Assembly (NCBI GenBank): GCA_029260755.1
Contig: JAJDCQ010000097.1
Location: 1 to 60,426 of the forward strand
Length of the DNA: 60,426 nucleotides
Origin: Planctomycetota bacterium
GTDB taxonomy: Bacteria; Planctomycetota; J058; JAJDCQ01
Direction of reading: 5' to 3'
Numbering within the stretch: position 1 is the first letter of the stretch; every line of letters begins with the position of its first letter. Of the stretch, positions 7,060 to 16,601 are shown piece by piece. The position numbers and the translations under genes are program-made. Under the pieces are notes generated by a model. The model saw only the letters and a program-made list of their open reading frames with translations. It made no database searches and was not told the DNA's origin.

Positions 7060-9845
7060 TCGCCGCGCACCTTCGCGAGGTTCTTCCGCGCCCTGGAGGC
7101 GGCCGGGTGGCCCGGCGCGACGCGCAGGAACCTCTCGTAATCCCTGATGGCTTCGATTCGGCGGCCGAGCTGGCGATGGGCGTCGCCGCGCAACGCCAGG
7201 GCGACGTGCTCCTCGGGCCACCGCTCGATGACGATCGTCAGGTCGGCCGTGGCGCCGGCGTGGTCGCCGACCTGGGACCGGGTGAGCGCCCGTCCCATCA
7301 TCGCCTCGGCGGAGGGCACGATCTCGAAGGACCGTTCGAAGGCGGCGCGCGCCTCCGCGCTCCGTCCGGCGGTGAAGAGCGCCTGACCGCGGGCGAGCCA
7401 GGTGTTGGGGGCGTCGGGGTGGAGCCGCAGGGCGTGCTCGGCGTCCTCGAGCGATCCGGCGACGTCGCGCTTGCGGCCCCGCATGCGGGAGCGATTGATG
7501 CGGACGGCGGCGTTGTCGGGCTCGAGCTCGACGGCGACGTCGAGGGCCGCGAGCGCCTCGTCGATCCGGCCGAGGTTCGCGAGGAGGATCGCCTTCTCGA
7601 GCCAGGGGCGGACGTCCTTCGGGGCGACCGCGCTCGCCCGGTCGAAGGCCGCGAACGCCGCCGCGGGGTTCCCGGTGTGTCGTTCGATCCGGCTGAGGAC
7701 CATCCACCCATCGGCGAGCCGGGGGTCGAGGTCGAGCGCCCGGCTCGCATCGGCTCTCGCCTCGTCGACCCGTCCGAGGAACTGGCGCGCGTCGCCGCGG
7801 ACGGCCCAGGCGAGGGCGAGGGTCGGCTCGAGCTCGACCGCTCGCTCGGCCCAGCGCTCGGCCTCCTCGTAGGCGCCGCGCCGGATGTGCAACGCGGCGA
7901 CGTGGACCCAGGGGGCGGCGCCCCGGACGCCCCGTCCGGTCGGGTCGCGCCGGGTCGCCTCGACGTAGTCGGCGAGGGCGTCGGCCGTCCGCCCGGCGTG
8001 CCGGTGGGTCTCGCCCCGGAGGAACCAGCCCTCGGCGAGCTCGGGGGCGAGCTCGATCGTCCGCTCGGCGAGCTCGGCCGCGTCGGCGATCCGGCCCTGC
8101 TCGAGGGCGAGCCGCGCTCGGAGCGCCCAGGTGGCGCCGAGGGTCGGCTCGAGCTCGAGGGCCCGGACGAGGTCTCGTTCCGCCTTCTCCGGGTCGCCGC
8201 CGATCAGCCGCTCCTCGCCGCGGCTGGCCCACCAGAGGGCCTGGTCGGGGCGGAGCGCGATGGCGCGGTCCCACGCGGCGACGGCCGCGGCGTGCTCTCG
8301 GCGTCGCGCGAACGCGCCGGCGAGACAGGCCCACGCCGGCGCGTCCTCGGGGTCGCCCGCGACGATCCCGCGGTAGACGGCGATCGCTCCGTCGACGTCG
8401 CCCGCCGCCTCGAGGACGAGCCCCCGCGCCCGGTCGACCCGTCCCGGGGCGGCGACGCCCAGCCCGTCGGCGAGCGCGAGCGCCTCGAGGGCGTGGTCCG
8501 GCGCGCCGGCTGCCGACGCCACCCGCGCGAGGTGGATCGTGGCCTCGCTCGCCGCCCGGCGCGCCGCCGCGTCGTCCGGGTCGAGGCGGGTCACGGCGAG
8601 CCGGGCCAGGGCGGCCTGCAGAGCGCCCTCGACCTCGTCGTCGTCGAGGTCGTCGCCGGGGACGGCCGCCCGGGCGTGGGCGGCGGCTCCGGCTCGCTCG
8701 CTCCGGCCGACGTCGTCCGGTCCGGGCTCGCTCGCGACGGCGACGGCGAGGCTGGCGACCGTGCCGAGGAGCACGGCGACGACCGCGCCGAGGATCGCCA
8801 CGAGGCGGTTCGCGCGCGTCCATCGGGCCAGGCGCGCGCCGGCCCCCGGCGGCCGGGCCGAGATCGGCTCGCCGGCGAGCCAGCGGCCGAGGTCGTCCGC
8901 GAGCTCGCCGGCGGAGCGGTAGCGATCGACCGGCTCGCGCTCGAGGCAGTGCATCACGATCGTCTCGAGGGCCGGATCGAGGCGCGGATCGACCGTCCGG
9001 GGACGCGGCGCCGACCCGGCGGCCACCCGCTGGATCACGACGAGCGCGTTGTCGCCATCGAAGGGCGGGCGCCCGACGAGGGCGCGGTAGATGAGCGCCC
9101 CGAGCCCCCAGACGTCGCTCGCCGGCCCCTGGAGCTCGGCGTGGCCGCGCGCCTGCTCGGGCGACATGTAGTGGGGCGTGCCGAGGACGTCGCCGGTCAT
9201 CGTCAGCGCCTTCGAGGTGGCCGCGTCGTGGGCGAGGCCGAAGTCGGTGAGCAGGGCGTGACCGGCGGCATCGACGAGCACGTTCGCCGGCTTCACGTCG
9301 CGATGGACGATGCCGAGGCGGTGGGCGTGGTCGAGCGCCTCGGCCACCTCGCGGGCGAGCTCGATCGTCCGGCGCGGCTCGAGCCCGCCGCGTCGGAGGA
9401 GCGCGTCGAGGCTCTCGCCGTCGACGAGACCCATGACGAGGTAGGGGCGGCGCTGCTCGTCGATGCCGACCTCGTGGATCGGGACGATCCCGGGATGGCG
9501 GAGCCGGGCGCAGGCGCGCGCCTCGCGGACGAAGCGCTCGATGTCCTCGGCCTCGAGCCCCGCGACGTCGACGATCATCTTGATCGCGACCGCCCGGCGG
9601 AGCTCGGGGTCGAAGCCGCGGTAGACGATGCCCATCCCGCCCTGGCCGAGGATCCCCTCGATCCGGTAGCGGCCGACGCGCGCGGCGACCTCGGGGGCGC
9701 TCGCCCTCCGATCGAGGAGCACCCCCGAGGCGGGCGGCGCGGCGGAGGCGGCGAGGGGCGCGCCGCAGCTCGCGCAGCGAGCTCGGGCGAGCTCGGCGGG
9801 GGCGAGGGGGCGGCCGCACCCGGGACAGGTCGCGGGAGGGTTCAT
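7056..9845 (-). CDS. Membrane Ser/Thr kinase with zinc ribbon and C-terminal TPR array
   Basis: First gene of the leftward kinase array; 929 residues from the ATG at 9845. The N-terminus has a zinc ribbon (C7/C10 and C24/C27), then a kinase domain from about residue 60 (GQGGMGIVY, VAIK, HRDVKPANVLV, DFGLAHD, GTPHYMSPEQ), a hydrophobic helix (LVAILGAVVAVLLGTVASLA) near residue 345, and a long TPR region. The domain order matches the gene at 1133-4033. The frame is open upstream to 10385, but that part lies on the complement of the divergent kinase gene and is a shadow. No clear ribosome binding site precedes the ATG. The gene shares a short divergent promoter region with the kinase-WD40 gene at 9981. 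Confidence 0.9.
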   Translation of the reverse strand: MNPPATCPGCGRPLAPAELARARCASCGAPLAASAAPPASGVLLDRRASAPEVAARVGRYRIEGILGQGGMGIVYRGFDPELRRAVAIKMIVDVAGLEAEDIERFVREARACARLRHPGIVPIHEVGIDEQRRPYLVMGLVDGESLDALLRRGGLEPRRTIELAREVAEALDHAHRLGIVHRDVKPANVLVDAAGHALLTDFGLAHDAATSKALTMTGDVLGTPHYMSPEQARGHAELQGPASDVWGLGALIYRALVGRPPFDGDNALVVIQRVAAGSAPRPRTVDPRLDPALETIVMHCLEREPVDRYRSAGELADDLGRWLAGEPISARPPGAGARLARWTRANRLVAILGAVVAVLLGTVASLAVAVASEPGPDDVGRSERAGAAAHARAAVPGDDLDDDEVEGALQAALARLAVTRLDPDDAAARRAASEATIHLARVASAAGAPDHALEALALADGLGVAAPGRVDRARGLVLEAAGDVDGAIAVYRGIVAGDPEDAPAWACLAGAFARRREHAAAVAAWDRAIALRPDQALWWASRGEERLIGGDPEKAERDLVRALELEPTLGATWALRARLALEQGRIADAAELAERTIELAPELAEGWFLRGETHRHAGRTADALADYVEATRRDPTGRGVRGAAPWVHVAALHIRRGAYEEAERWAERAVELEPTLALAWAVRGDARQFLGRVDEARADASRALDLDPRLADGWMVLSRIERHTGNPAAAFAAFDRASAVAPKDVRPWLEKAILLANLGRIDEALAALDVAVELEPDNAAVRINRSRMRGRKRDVAGSLEDAEHALRLHPDAPNTWLARGQALFTAGRSAEARAAFERSFEIVPSAEAMMGRALTRSQVGDHAGATADLTIVIERWPEEHVALALRGDAHRQLGRRIEAIRDYERFLRVAPGHPAASRARKNLAKVRGE

Positions 9846-9922
9846 ACGCAATGATGATGATGCCGCGATGGCCCCCGCTCCCGCATCCGGCCGGCCCGGG
9901 ACGCCCGGCGCCGCCTGGTCCG

Positions 9923-9951
9923 GTGACCGGGCTCGGACGTTCCGGTAGACT
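9923..9951 (+). promoter_or_regulatory. Candidate sigma-70-type promoter for the kinase-WD40 gene
   Basis: GTGACC at 9923-9928 and TAGACT at 9946-9951 with a 17-base spacer, ending 29 bases before the ATG. Other genes here have similar TAGAAT or TACCAT -10 boxes. The -35 match is weak. Confidence 0.4.
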
Positions 9952-9980
9952 CCGGGCCGGCATCGCGCCGTGGAGCGCCC

Positions 9981-12900
9981 ATGCAGCGGCCCAACCTCCC
10001 ACCGCCCGGCAGCCGGATCGGCCCCTACGTCGTCGAGCGCGAGCTCGCCCGCGGCGGCATGGGCGTCGTCTACGTCGCGCGGCACCCCGAGCTCGAGCGG
10101 ACGGTCGCCCTCAAGCTCCTCCCGGCCGACGCGGACGCGCGGCTGCTGGAGCGGTTCGCGATCGAGGCGCGGGCCGCGGCGCGCCTTCGCCACCCCAACA
10201 TCGTCGCGATCCACGACGTCGGTCAGGACGGCGGCCGGAGCTACCTGACGATGGACCTGATCGAGGGTGAGAGCCTCGCCGCGCGGGTCGCGCGGGCCGG
10301 CCCGTTCCCGCCCCGCGAGGCGGTCGCCCTGATCGCCAAGCTCGCCCACGCGATGGCCTACGCCCACGAACGCTCGATCCTCCACCGCGACATCAAGCCG
10401 GCGAACGTGCTCGTCGACGGCAGGGGCGAGCCGTTCCTCGTCGACTTCGGCCTCGCCAAGGACGTCTCACGCGAGGCGACCGGCCTGACCGTCGCGGGGC
10501 AGATCCTCGGCACCCCCGCCTACATGCCGCCCGAGCAGGCCGAGGGCAACCCCGAGCTGATCGACCGGCGCTGCGATGTCTACAGCCTCGGCGCGACGCT
10601 CTTCGAGACGCTGACCGGGAGGCCGCCGTTTCTCGGCCCGACGATCGTGAACGTCATCGCGCAGCTCGTCGAGAACGAGGCGCCGCTCGCGTCCCGGACC
10701 GCCCCGACGCCGATCGACGCCGACCTCGACACGATCTGCGCGTGCTGCCTCGAGAAGGAGCCCGACCAGCGCTACCCGACGGCCGGCTCGCTCGCCCGCG
10801 ACCTCGACCGGTGGCTCGCCGGCGAGCCGATCCGCGCCCGACCGATCGGCGCCGTCACGCGGCTGCTTCGGCGCGCCCGGCGCAACCGCTCGCTCGTCGC
10901 GGCCGGGTCGATCGCCGTCCTCGCGGTGGTGGCCGTGTGGGCGGTCATGACCTGGCGCCTCGCCGCGTCGCTCGAGCGCGAACGAGGCGCCCACGCCGCG
11001 GCGGAGCTCGCCCGGGAGGCGGAGGCGACGGCGAGGCGCGAGGAGGAGGCCGCCCGCGAGGACGCCGAGCGCCGCGAGGAGCTCGAGCGCGCGCGGAGGG
11101 CGCTCGAGCGAGGCTACGGACTCCTCGGACGCGACCGCCATCGCGCCGCCGCCGCCGCGTTCATCGAGGCCGCCGAGCTCACCGACGGGCTCCGGGCGAC
11201 CCACCTCGACGCGGCCGAGGCGGTGGCGCTCGCCGCGCGGCGAGGGACCCGCGAGGTCGCCCGCCGGGCCGGCCACCTCGTCCCCACGAGCGGGCGGTAT
11301 CACTCCGCGGTCGCGATCACGCCGGACGGCGGGCGGATCGCCGCCGCGACCGAGGCGGGCGCGGTCGACCTCGTCGATGTCGACGCCGGGACGACGGTGG
11401 CCCGCATCGCCGGGCTCGGTCCGATCGCCGGGCTCGCGTTCTCGCCCGATGGATCGATCCTCGCCGTCGCCGAGGCGTACGGACGCGACGGCGCCGTCGC
11501 GTCGACCTTCCTCGTCGACGGGCGGAGGCTCGACCATCGGCGCACGCTCCCTCACGCCGGGAGCGGCGCGGCGGCGGCGGTCGCGTGGCTGCCCGACGGG
11601 TCGCGCCTCCTCGGCGCGACCCTCGGGACCGGCGACGTGCTCGTCTGGGACCCGGCGACCGGCGCGCTGGTCCAGCGCCTCGTCGGTCGGGCGCGACCTG
11701 GCTGCGACTACGACACCGACGCCTACGGGATCGTCCCGACCGCCGACGGGCGCCGCGTCGTCGTCGCCTACGCCGACGGCACCGCGTGGGGCTGGGACCT
11801 CGCGACCGGTCGGCCCGGCGCGGTCGCTCACGTGACGACGCCGCTGCGCTTCGCGGCCGTGGCGCCGCCGGGGTTCCTGAGCCCGGCGACGGCCGTGACC
11901 GGCGACACCGAGGGGCGCGTCCTCGCCTGGGTTCGCGGAGACGCGGGGAGCTCGCCGCGCGCGCACGTCCTCGCGAGCAACCTCGGCGGCCGGGTCACGA
12001 CCGGGGCCCTCCATCCGGGGGTGGGGTTGCTCGCGGTCGGGTTCCGTAACGGGAGCGTCGGAGTCTGGGACGGAGGCGGCGCGCGCATCCGCGACCTGCC
12101 GGCGCACCGGGGACCGGTCGCCGGATGCGCCTTCTCCGCCGATGGGCGGTCGCTCGCCACCGGCGGCGACGGTCCGATCCGCATCTGGGACACGTCCCGC
12201 ATCCGCCGATTCGACGGGCGCGGCCCGGTCTCGATCGACTCCGACCGGGTGGCGCACGTGGCGACCGGAGGCGGCGCCATCGAGGTGCGGGACCGCGACA
12301 CCGGCGCGCGCGTGGTCTCGTGCGACGTCACGATCATCCCGGGCCAGACGGCGATCCGCGCGCTCGCGCTCTCGCCCGACGGATCGCGCGTCGCGGTCGC
12401 GGTCGGCGCGGCGCCGAGACGGGCCCACCTGGACCCGGGACCGCATCACCGGGTCGAGGTCCGCGCGGTCGAGGGCGGCCGGATCCTCGCGACGATCGAG
12501 ACGCCCCTGGTCGTGTCGGTCGCCTGGACGGCCGACGGACGTCGCCTCGTGGTCGGGTGCGAGCGGAACGAGTACGTGGAGACCTCGCGCGGGCGCGCCA
12601 TCGTCATCGATCTCGACGCGCCGGGTGATCCACCGGTCGAGCTGCGCTGGCACGTCCTCCCGGTCGATGGCGTCGCCGTCGCGAGGCGCGGCGACTCGGT
12701 CGTGACCTCGTCGCGCGACGGCCTCGTCACGTTTCGCTCGAACGCGGTCGCGCTCGCCGGCGAGCCGCCCGACCGGGTCGTCCACCCGGGACGAGGGAGC
12801 GCGGTCGACGGCCCCGACCCGAGCGAGGCGCCGACGCAGCCGCCGGGGCGGACCGAGGTCGAGCGCTGGGGCATCCGCGCCCTGGCGTTCGGGGCCGAAG

Positions 12901-13301
12901 GCGACACCCTCGCGGCGGCGACCGGCGAGGTCGTCGCCCTGATCGCGCTCGGCGACGGCGCGACGATCGGGACGGTGCCGGTCGACGCGCACGAGGTCGT
13001 CGACGTCGGGTTCGGCGGAGACGCCCGCATGCTCGTCACCGCATCGCGCGACGGCTCGATCCGCGTCTGGGACCTGATCGACCCGGGCGCCCCGCGCGTG
13101 CTCCGTCAGGAGAGCGTGCCGGGCTCGGTCAGCCTGTCGGATGCCGACGTCGCGGCGGACGGGTCGGGCGTCGCGGCGGCCGTCGCAACGCTCGACCGGT
13201 CATCGCCCTCGGTCTGGGTCTGGGACCTGCAGACGCCGCCGCTCGACGGGTTCGACCAGGACCCGCGGGCCGCCCTCGAGCGTGCGACCGGCTGGCGCTG
13301 A
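9981..13301 (+). CDS. Membrane Ser/Thr kinase with C-terminal WD40 beta-propellers
   Basis: Predicted 1106-residue signalling kinase. The kinase domain covers about residues 15-285: ARGGMGVVYVARHPE, VALK, HRDIKPANVLV, DFGLAKDV, GTPAYMPPEQ, ending in DLDRWLAGEPIRARPIG, a wording common in planctomycete kinases. A transmembrane helix follows at about 305-327 (LVAAGSIAVLAVVAVWAVM), then an Ala/Arg/Glu-rich coiled coil to about 385. From about residue 430 to the end there are many WD40-like blades (for example FSPDGSILAVAE, LVWDPATG, VRVWDL-type endings), enough for two propellers. The propellers probably sit outside the membrane as a sensor or scaffold. It is divergent from the TPR-kinase array and may share its regulatory region. 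Confidence 0.92.
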   Translation: MQRPNLPPPGSRIGPYVVERELARGGMGVVYVARHPELERTVALKLLPADADARLLERFAIEARAAARLRHPNIVAIHDVGQDGGRSYLTMDLIEGESLAARVARAGPFPPREAVALIAKLAHAMAYAHERSILHRDIKPANVLVDGRGEPFLVDFGLAKDVSREATGLTVAGQILGTPAYMPPEQAEGNPELIDRRCDVYSLGATLFETLTGRPPFLGPTIVNVIAQLVENEAPLASRTAPTPIDADLDTICACCLEKEPDQRYPTAGSLARDLDRWLAGEPIRARPIGAVTRLLRRARRNRSLVAAGSIAVLAVVAVWAVMTWRLAASLERERGAHAAAELAREAEATARREEEAAREDAERREELERARRALERGYGLLGRDRHRAAAAAFIEAAELTDGLRATHLDAAEAVALAARRGTREVARRAGHLVPTSGRYHSAVAITPDGGRIAAATEAGAVDLVDVDAGTTVARIAGLGPIAGLAFSPDGSILAVAEAYGRDGAVASTFLVDGRRLDHRRTLPHAGSGAAAAVAWLPDGSRLLGATLGTGDVLVWDPATGALVQRLVGRARPGCDYDTDAYGIVPTADGRRVVVAYADGTAWGWDLATGRPGAVAHVTTPLRFAAVAPPGFLSPATAVTGDTEGRVLAWVRGDAGSSPRAHVLASNLGGRVTTGALHPGVGLLAVGFRNGSVGVWDGGGARIRDLPAHRGPVAGCAFSADGRSLATGGDGPIRIWDTSRIRRFDGRGPVSIDSDRVAHVATGGGAIEVRDRDTGARVVSCDVTIIPGQTAIRALALSPDGSRVAVAVGAAPRRAHLDPGPHHRVEVRAVEGGRILATIETPLVVSVAWTADGRRLVVGCERNEYVETSRGRAIVIDLDAPGDPPVELRWHVLPVDGVAVARRGDSVVTSSRDGLVTFRSNAVALAGEPPDRVVHPGRGSAVDGPDPSEAPTQPPGRTEVERWGIRALAFGAEGDTLAAATGEVVALIALGDGATIGTVPVDAHEVVDVGFGGDARMLVTASRDGSIRVWDLIDPGAPRVLRQESVPGSVSLSDADVAADGSGVAAAVATLDRSSPSVWVWDLQTPPLDGFDQDPRAALERATGWR

Positions 13302-13342
13302 CCCGCGCGCCCGCCGAACCGCCCGCCCGCGCGCTCCCGGCC

Positions 13343-13372
13343 TTGCGCGCTGCGTCGCGAGTCCTCTAGAAT
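13343..13372 (+). promoter_or_regulatory. Sigma-70-type promoter for the acyl-CoA operon
   Basis: TTGCGC at 13343-13348 and TAGAAT at 13367-13372 with an 18-base spacer, about 50 bases upstream of the enoyl-CoA hydratase start. No other gene lies between. Confidence 0.6.
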
Positions 13373-13422
13373 CCGCCGTCCGCTCCCCCGCGTCGCCCGA
13401 GACCTGCCCCAGAGAGGGATCC

Positions 13423-14217
13423 ATGGCCGAGACCTACGAGGACATCCGCGTCGAGCGCGCCGAGGGGCACGTCGGGGTGATCGTCATCGACCGCCCGAAG
13501 AAGCGAAACGCGCTCCGGCAGCAGACGTTCGAGGAGCTCGCCCGCGGCTACGAGGAGCTCCACGCCGACGACGACGTGCGCGCGATCCTCATCCACGGCG
13601 CCGGCGACAAGGCGTTCAGCGCCGGGGCCGACCTCTCGAGCGCGTTCTCGGGCGGCGGCGGCTCGCTCGGCGAGGCGATCGGCGCCTTTCACCGGTTCCT
13701 CGACCGGATGGAGTCGGGCGGCAAGCTCGTCGTCGGGGCGCTCAACGGCGACACGCTCGCAGGCGGACTCGAGCTCGCTATGGCGTGTCACATCCGGATC
13801 TGCGATCCGGCCGCGCACCTCGGCCTGACCGAGACCAACGTCGGGATCTTCCCGGCCGGCGGCGGGACGGTGCGGCTGCCGCGCCTCGTCGGCTACGGCC
13901 GGGCGATCCAGATGATCGTCTTCGGCGAGCGCATTGATGCCCGAGAGGCGCTCGAGTTCGGCCTCGTCCAGCTCCTCGCCACGGCGCCGGGCTACGCGGT
14001 GCCCCAGGGGCTCGAGCTCGCGCAGTTCGCGGCGACCCGCCCGACCAAGGCGGTCGCGGCGGCGCTCGAGTGCATCCTCGCCGGCCAGCGGTTCGGCGTG
14101 AGCGCCGCCCTCGACGCCGAGCGCGAGAAGATCGTCGAGGTGGTGGCGACCGAGGACGCCCTGGAGGGCATGCAGGCGTTCCTCGGAAAGCGCGACGCCG
14201 TCTTCAAGGGCAAGTAG
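13423..14217 (+). CDS. Enoyl-CoA hydratase/isomerase (crotonase family)
   Basis: 264-residue crotonase-fold enzyme, the usual family length, predicted to act on a CoA thioester in the cytoplasm, typically hydrating a 2-enoyl-CoA. The ATG at 13423 follows an AGAGAGGGA ribosome binding site. Visible family signatures are the CoA-binding AFSAGADLSS segment, the oxyanion-hole region GGLELAMAC, and GIFPAGGGTVRLPRLVG. By eye, both glutamates used by classical hydratases are present, one in GGLELA and one in GLTETNVG, so hydratase activity is plausible; other crotonase reactions cannot be excluded. It opens a coupled operon with a hydrolase, a CoA-transferase and a carrier-like protein. Substrate unknown. 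Confidence 0.92.
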   Translation: MAETYEDIRVERAEGHVGVIVIDRPKKRNALRQQTFEELARGYEELHADDDVRAILIHGAGDKAFSAGADLSSAFSGGGGSLGEAIGAFHRFLDRMESGGKLVVGALNGDTLAGGLELAMACHIRICDPAAHLGLTETNVGIFPAGGGTVRLPRLVGYGRAIQMIVFGERIDAREALEFGLVQLLATAPGYAVPQGLELAQFAATRPTKAVAAALECILAGQRFGVSAALDAEREKIVEVVATEDALEGMQAFLGKRDAVFKGK

Positions 14218-15333
14218 GTGAGCGACCCCGCCCCGAGCGACCCCGGCGCGAACCTCCCTGCGCTCGAACGCGTCACCGATCGGATCGTCCGGATCCCGAT
14301 CCCGCTCCCGTTCTTCGATGTCCCGATCAACGTCTGGGTGCTCCTCGGCGCCGAGCCCGCGGTGATCGACACCGGGCCGCGGATCGACACGTCGTGGGAG
14401 CTGCTGAAGTCGCGCCTCGACGAGATCGGTCTCGCCCCGAGTGACATCCGGCACATCGTCCTGACGCACGCTCACATCGATCACCACGGGCTGCTCGGCC
14501 GGCTCCACGCCGAGAGCCCCGAGGCGAGCGTCTGGACCCACGAGCGCGACGCGCCCGCGATCTTCGACTACCACCGCTGCCTCACCGAGAAGGAGACGCT
14601 CTTCCGCGACGTCTTCCGGTTCTGGGGGCTCGACGCGAAGAGCGTCGCGGAGCTGGAGCAGATCCGGCAGTGGTTCCACGGCCTCGCCGACACCGTCCCC
14701 GACGATCGGTGGTGTCGCATCGATGATGACACGCGCTCGATCGAGCTCGGCCCCGACGTGAGCCTGCGGCCGATTCCGGGACCGGGCCACACCGAGGGTC
14801 AGGTGACGCTCCACTGGGAGGAGGGGCCGGGGTATCTCTTCAGCGGCGATCAGATCCTCGAGGACATCACGCCGAACCCGAGCATCTACGTGCCCGAGTT
14901 CCGCGGCCGTCGCACCGGCCTCGGCCACTACGTCGCATCGGTCGAGGCGCTCCGCGGCGTCCTGGCGACCACGGGCGTGGTCCTGCCCGGGCACGGGACG
15001 GCGTTCACCGGGCTCGATCGGCGTGTCGACGAGATCCTCGATCACCACGACGAGCGCGCCGAGAAGGTCTTCGGCCACGTCGCCGACGGCGCCGACCACG
15101 TGATCGAGATCGCGCTCAAGGTGTGGCCGAAGCTTCCGAAGACCCAGTACTTCCTCGCGGCGCGCGAGACGCACGGGCACCTCGACATGCTCGTCGACGC
15201 CGGGCGCGTCGCCGTGACGACCGACGAGGGCGGCGTCGGTCGCTGGCGCATCCCGACCGAGGCGGCGGCCGTGGCGTCGACCGACGCGGCCGCGAAGCCG
15301 ACGCACCCCGGATGCGGGAAGGCGCACGAGTGA
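14218..15333 (+). CDS. Metallo-beta-lactamase-fold hydrolase
   Basis: 371-residue MBL-fold protein with the metal-binding motif THAHIDHHG near residue 82, further metal ligands likely in GPGHTEGQ and LFSGDQIL, and a histidine in LPGHGT. These are typical of the glyoxalase II/RNase Z-like hydrolase superfamily with two metal ions. The GTG start follows the stop of the hydratase gene directly, with AAGGG seven bases upstream. The C-terminal region (about residues 270-340) is helical, as in the MBL proteins that act on thioesters or lactones. Its position between a hydratase and a CoA-transferase suggests thioesterase-like activity; that is inference. Its stop overlaps the next start. Confidence 0.88.
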   Translation: MSDPAPSDPGANLPALERVTDRIVRIPIPLPFFDVPINVWVLLGAEPAVIDTGPRIDTSWELLKSRLDEIGLAPSDIRHIVLTHAHIDHHGLLGRLHAESPEASVWTHERDAPAIFDYHRCLTEKETLFRDVFRFWGLDAKSVAELEQIRQWFHGLADTVPDDRWCRIDDDTRSIELGPDVSLRPIPGPGHTEGQVTLHWEEGPGYLFSGDQILEDITPNPSIYVPEFRGRRTGLGHYVASVEALRGVLATTGVVLPGHGTAFTGLDRRVDEILDHHDERAEKVFGHVADGADHVIEIALKVWPKLPKTQYFLAARETHGHLDMLVDAGRVAVTTDEGGVGRWRIPTEAAAVASTDAAAKPTHPGCGKAHE

Positions 15334-16601
15334 GCGACGCCGCGCCGAGCCCTCCGCCGCAAGGACCCGCCCCGCGCACGGCGAGCCCGAACCCGCTCAC
15401 GGCGCCGCTCGCGGGCGTGCGCGTCCTCGACCTCACCCGGCTCCTGCCGGGACCGTACGCGACGCAGCTCCTCGGCGACTTCGGCGCCGACGTGGTGAAG
15501 CTCGAGGACACCGGCGCCGGCGACCCGGTCCGGTTGATGCCGCCGCACCTCGGGTCGTCATCGATGAGCGCCGGCTTCTTCGCCCTGAACCGCAACAAGC
15601 GCTCGATCGCCGTCGACATGAAGCGCGAGGAGGGCCTCGCCGTCGTGAAGCGTCTCGCGGTGAAGTCCGACGTCGTCGTCGAGGGCTTCCGGCCGGGCGT
15701 GTGCGACCGTCTCGGCCTGCGCTACGACGAGCTCCAGGAGATGCACCCGGGCCTGATCTGGTGCTCGATCACCGGCTTCGGCCAGGCGGGGCCCTACCGC
15801 GAGCACGCGGGCCACGACGTGAACTACCTCGCGATCGCCGGCGCCCTCGGGATCACCGTCGGGCGCGACGAGCGGCCGGTCATCCCGGGCGTCCAGATCG
15901 CGGATCTCTCGGGGGCGCTCTCGGCCGTGATCGGGATCCTCCTCGCGCTCCGGACGCGCGACCGGACCGGCCGCGGCCAGCTCGTCGATCAGTCGATGAC
16001 CGACGCCGTCGTGAGCCTCCTCTCGATCCACGCGGCGGCCCGGTTCGCCGGCGAGGAGCTCGTGCCGGGGCGGATGACGCTCTCGGGCGGCCTGCCGTCC
16101 TACGGCGTCTACCGGGCGAAGGACGGCCGCCACCTCGCCCTCGGCGCGCTCGAGCCGAAGTTCTGGCAGGCGTTCTGCGGCGCGGCCGGCAAGGAGGACT
16201 GGGTCGGGCGGCAGTTCGCGCAGGGCGAGCAGCGCGACGCCCTCGAGGCGGACCTCGACGCCCTCTTCGCGACGCGGACGGCGGCCGAGTGGCTCGAGCT
16301 GACGGCCGAGGTCGACTGCTGCCTCGCGCCGGTCCACTCGCTCGACGAGGTGTGGGAGGACCCGCAGATCCGCGAGCGGCACCTGCGCGCGACCGTTCCG
16401 ACCGGGCTGCCCGATCCGAAGGAGGCCGACATCGTCGGTCCCGGCATCCGTCTCGGCGAGACGCCCGGCAAGTTCACGCGGCCGGCGCCCGCCCTCGGGC
16501 AGCACACCGAGGAGGTGCTGAACGACTTCGGCTTCGGCCCGATGGAGGTCGTCGGCCTGAAGCGCGCCGGCGTCGTGCGGACGGGGGCGAGCGACGAGTG
16601 A
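15330..16601 (+). CDS. Family III CoA-transferase (CaiB/BaiF type)
   Basis: 423-residue formyl-CoA transferase/CaiB-family enzyme, which moves CoA between carboxylic acids. The N-terminal signature VRVLDLTRLLPGPYATQLLGDFGADVVKLE is clear, as are NRNKRSI, the VEGFRPGV segment and the conserved aspartate of ADLSGAL that forms the acyl-enzyme intermediate in this family. The GTG start overlaps the upstream stop (GTGA) with GGAAGG seven bases before it. The frame is open further upstream, but that part overlaps the MBL gene and is not coding. Substrate unknown; fatty-acid, bile-acid-like or oxalate-type acids are all possible. Confidence 0.92.
   Translation: MSDAAPSPPPQGPAPRTASPNPLTAPLAGVRVLDLTRLLPGPYATQLLGDFGADVVKLEDTGAGDPVRLMPPHLGSSSMSAGFFALNRNKRSIAVDMKREEGLAVVKRLAVKSDVVVEGFRPGVCDRLGLRYDELQEMHPGLIWCSITGFGQAGPYREHAGHDVNYLAIAGALGITVGRDERPVIPGVQIADLSGALSAVIGILLALRTRDRTGRGQLVDQSMTDAVVSLLSIHAAARFAGEELVPGRMTLSGGLPSYGVYRAKDGRHLALGALEPKFWQAFCGAAGKEDWVGRQFAQGEQRDALEADLDALFATRTAAEWLELTAEVDCCLAPVHSLDEVWEDPQIRERHLRATVPTGLPDPKEADIVGPGIRLGETPGKFTRPAPALGQHTEEVLNDFGFGPMEVVGLKRAGVVRTGASDE

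Noticed and set aside
4288..10002. A 1904-codon minus-strand frame
   Set aside because: Only its last 923 codons are a gene; the earlier part is an Arg/Pro-rich shadow of the kinase at 7056-9845.
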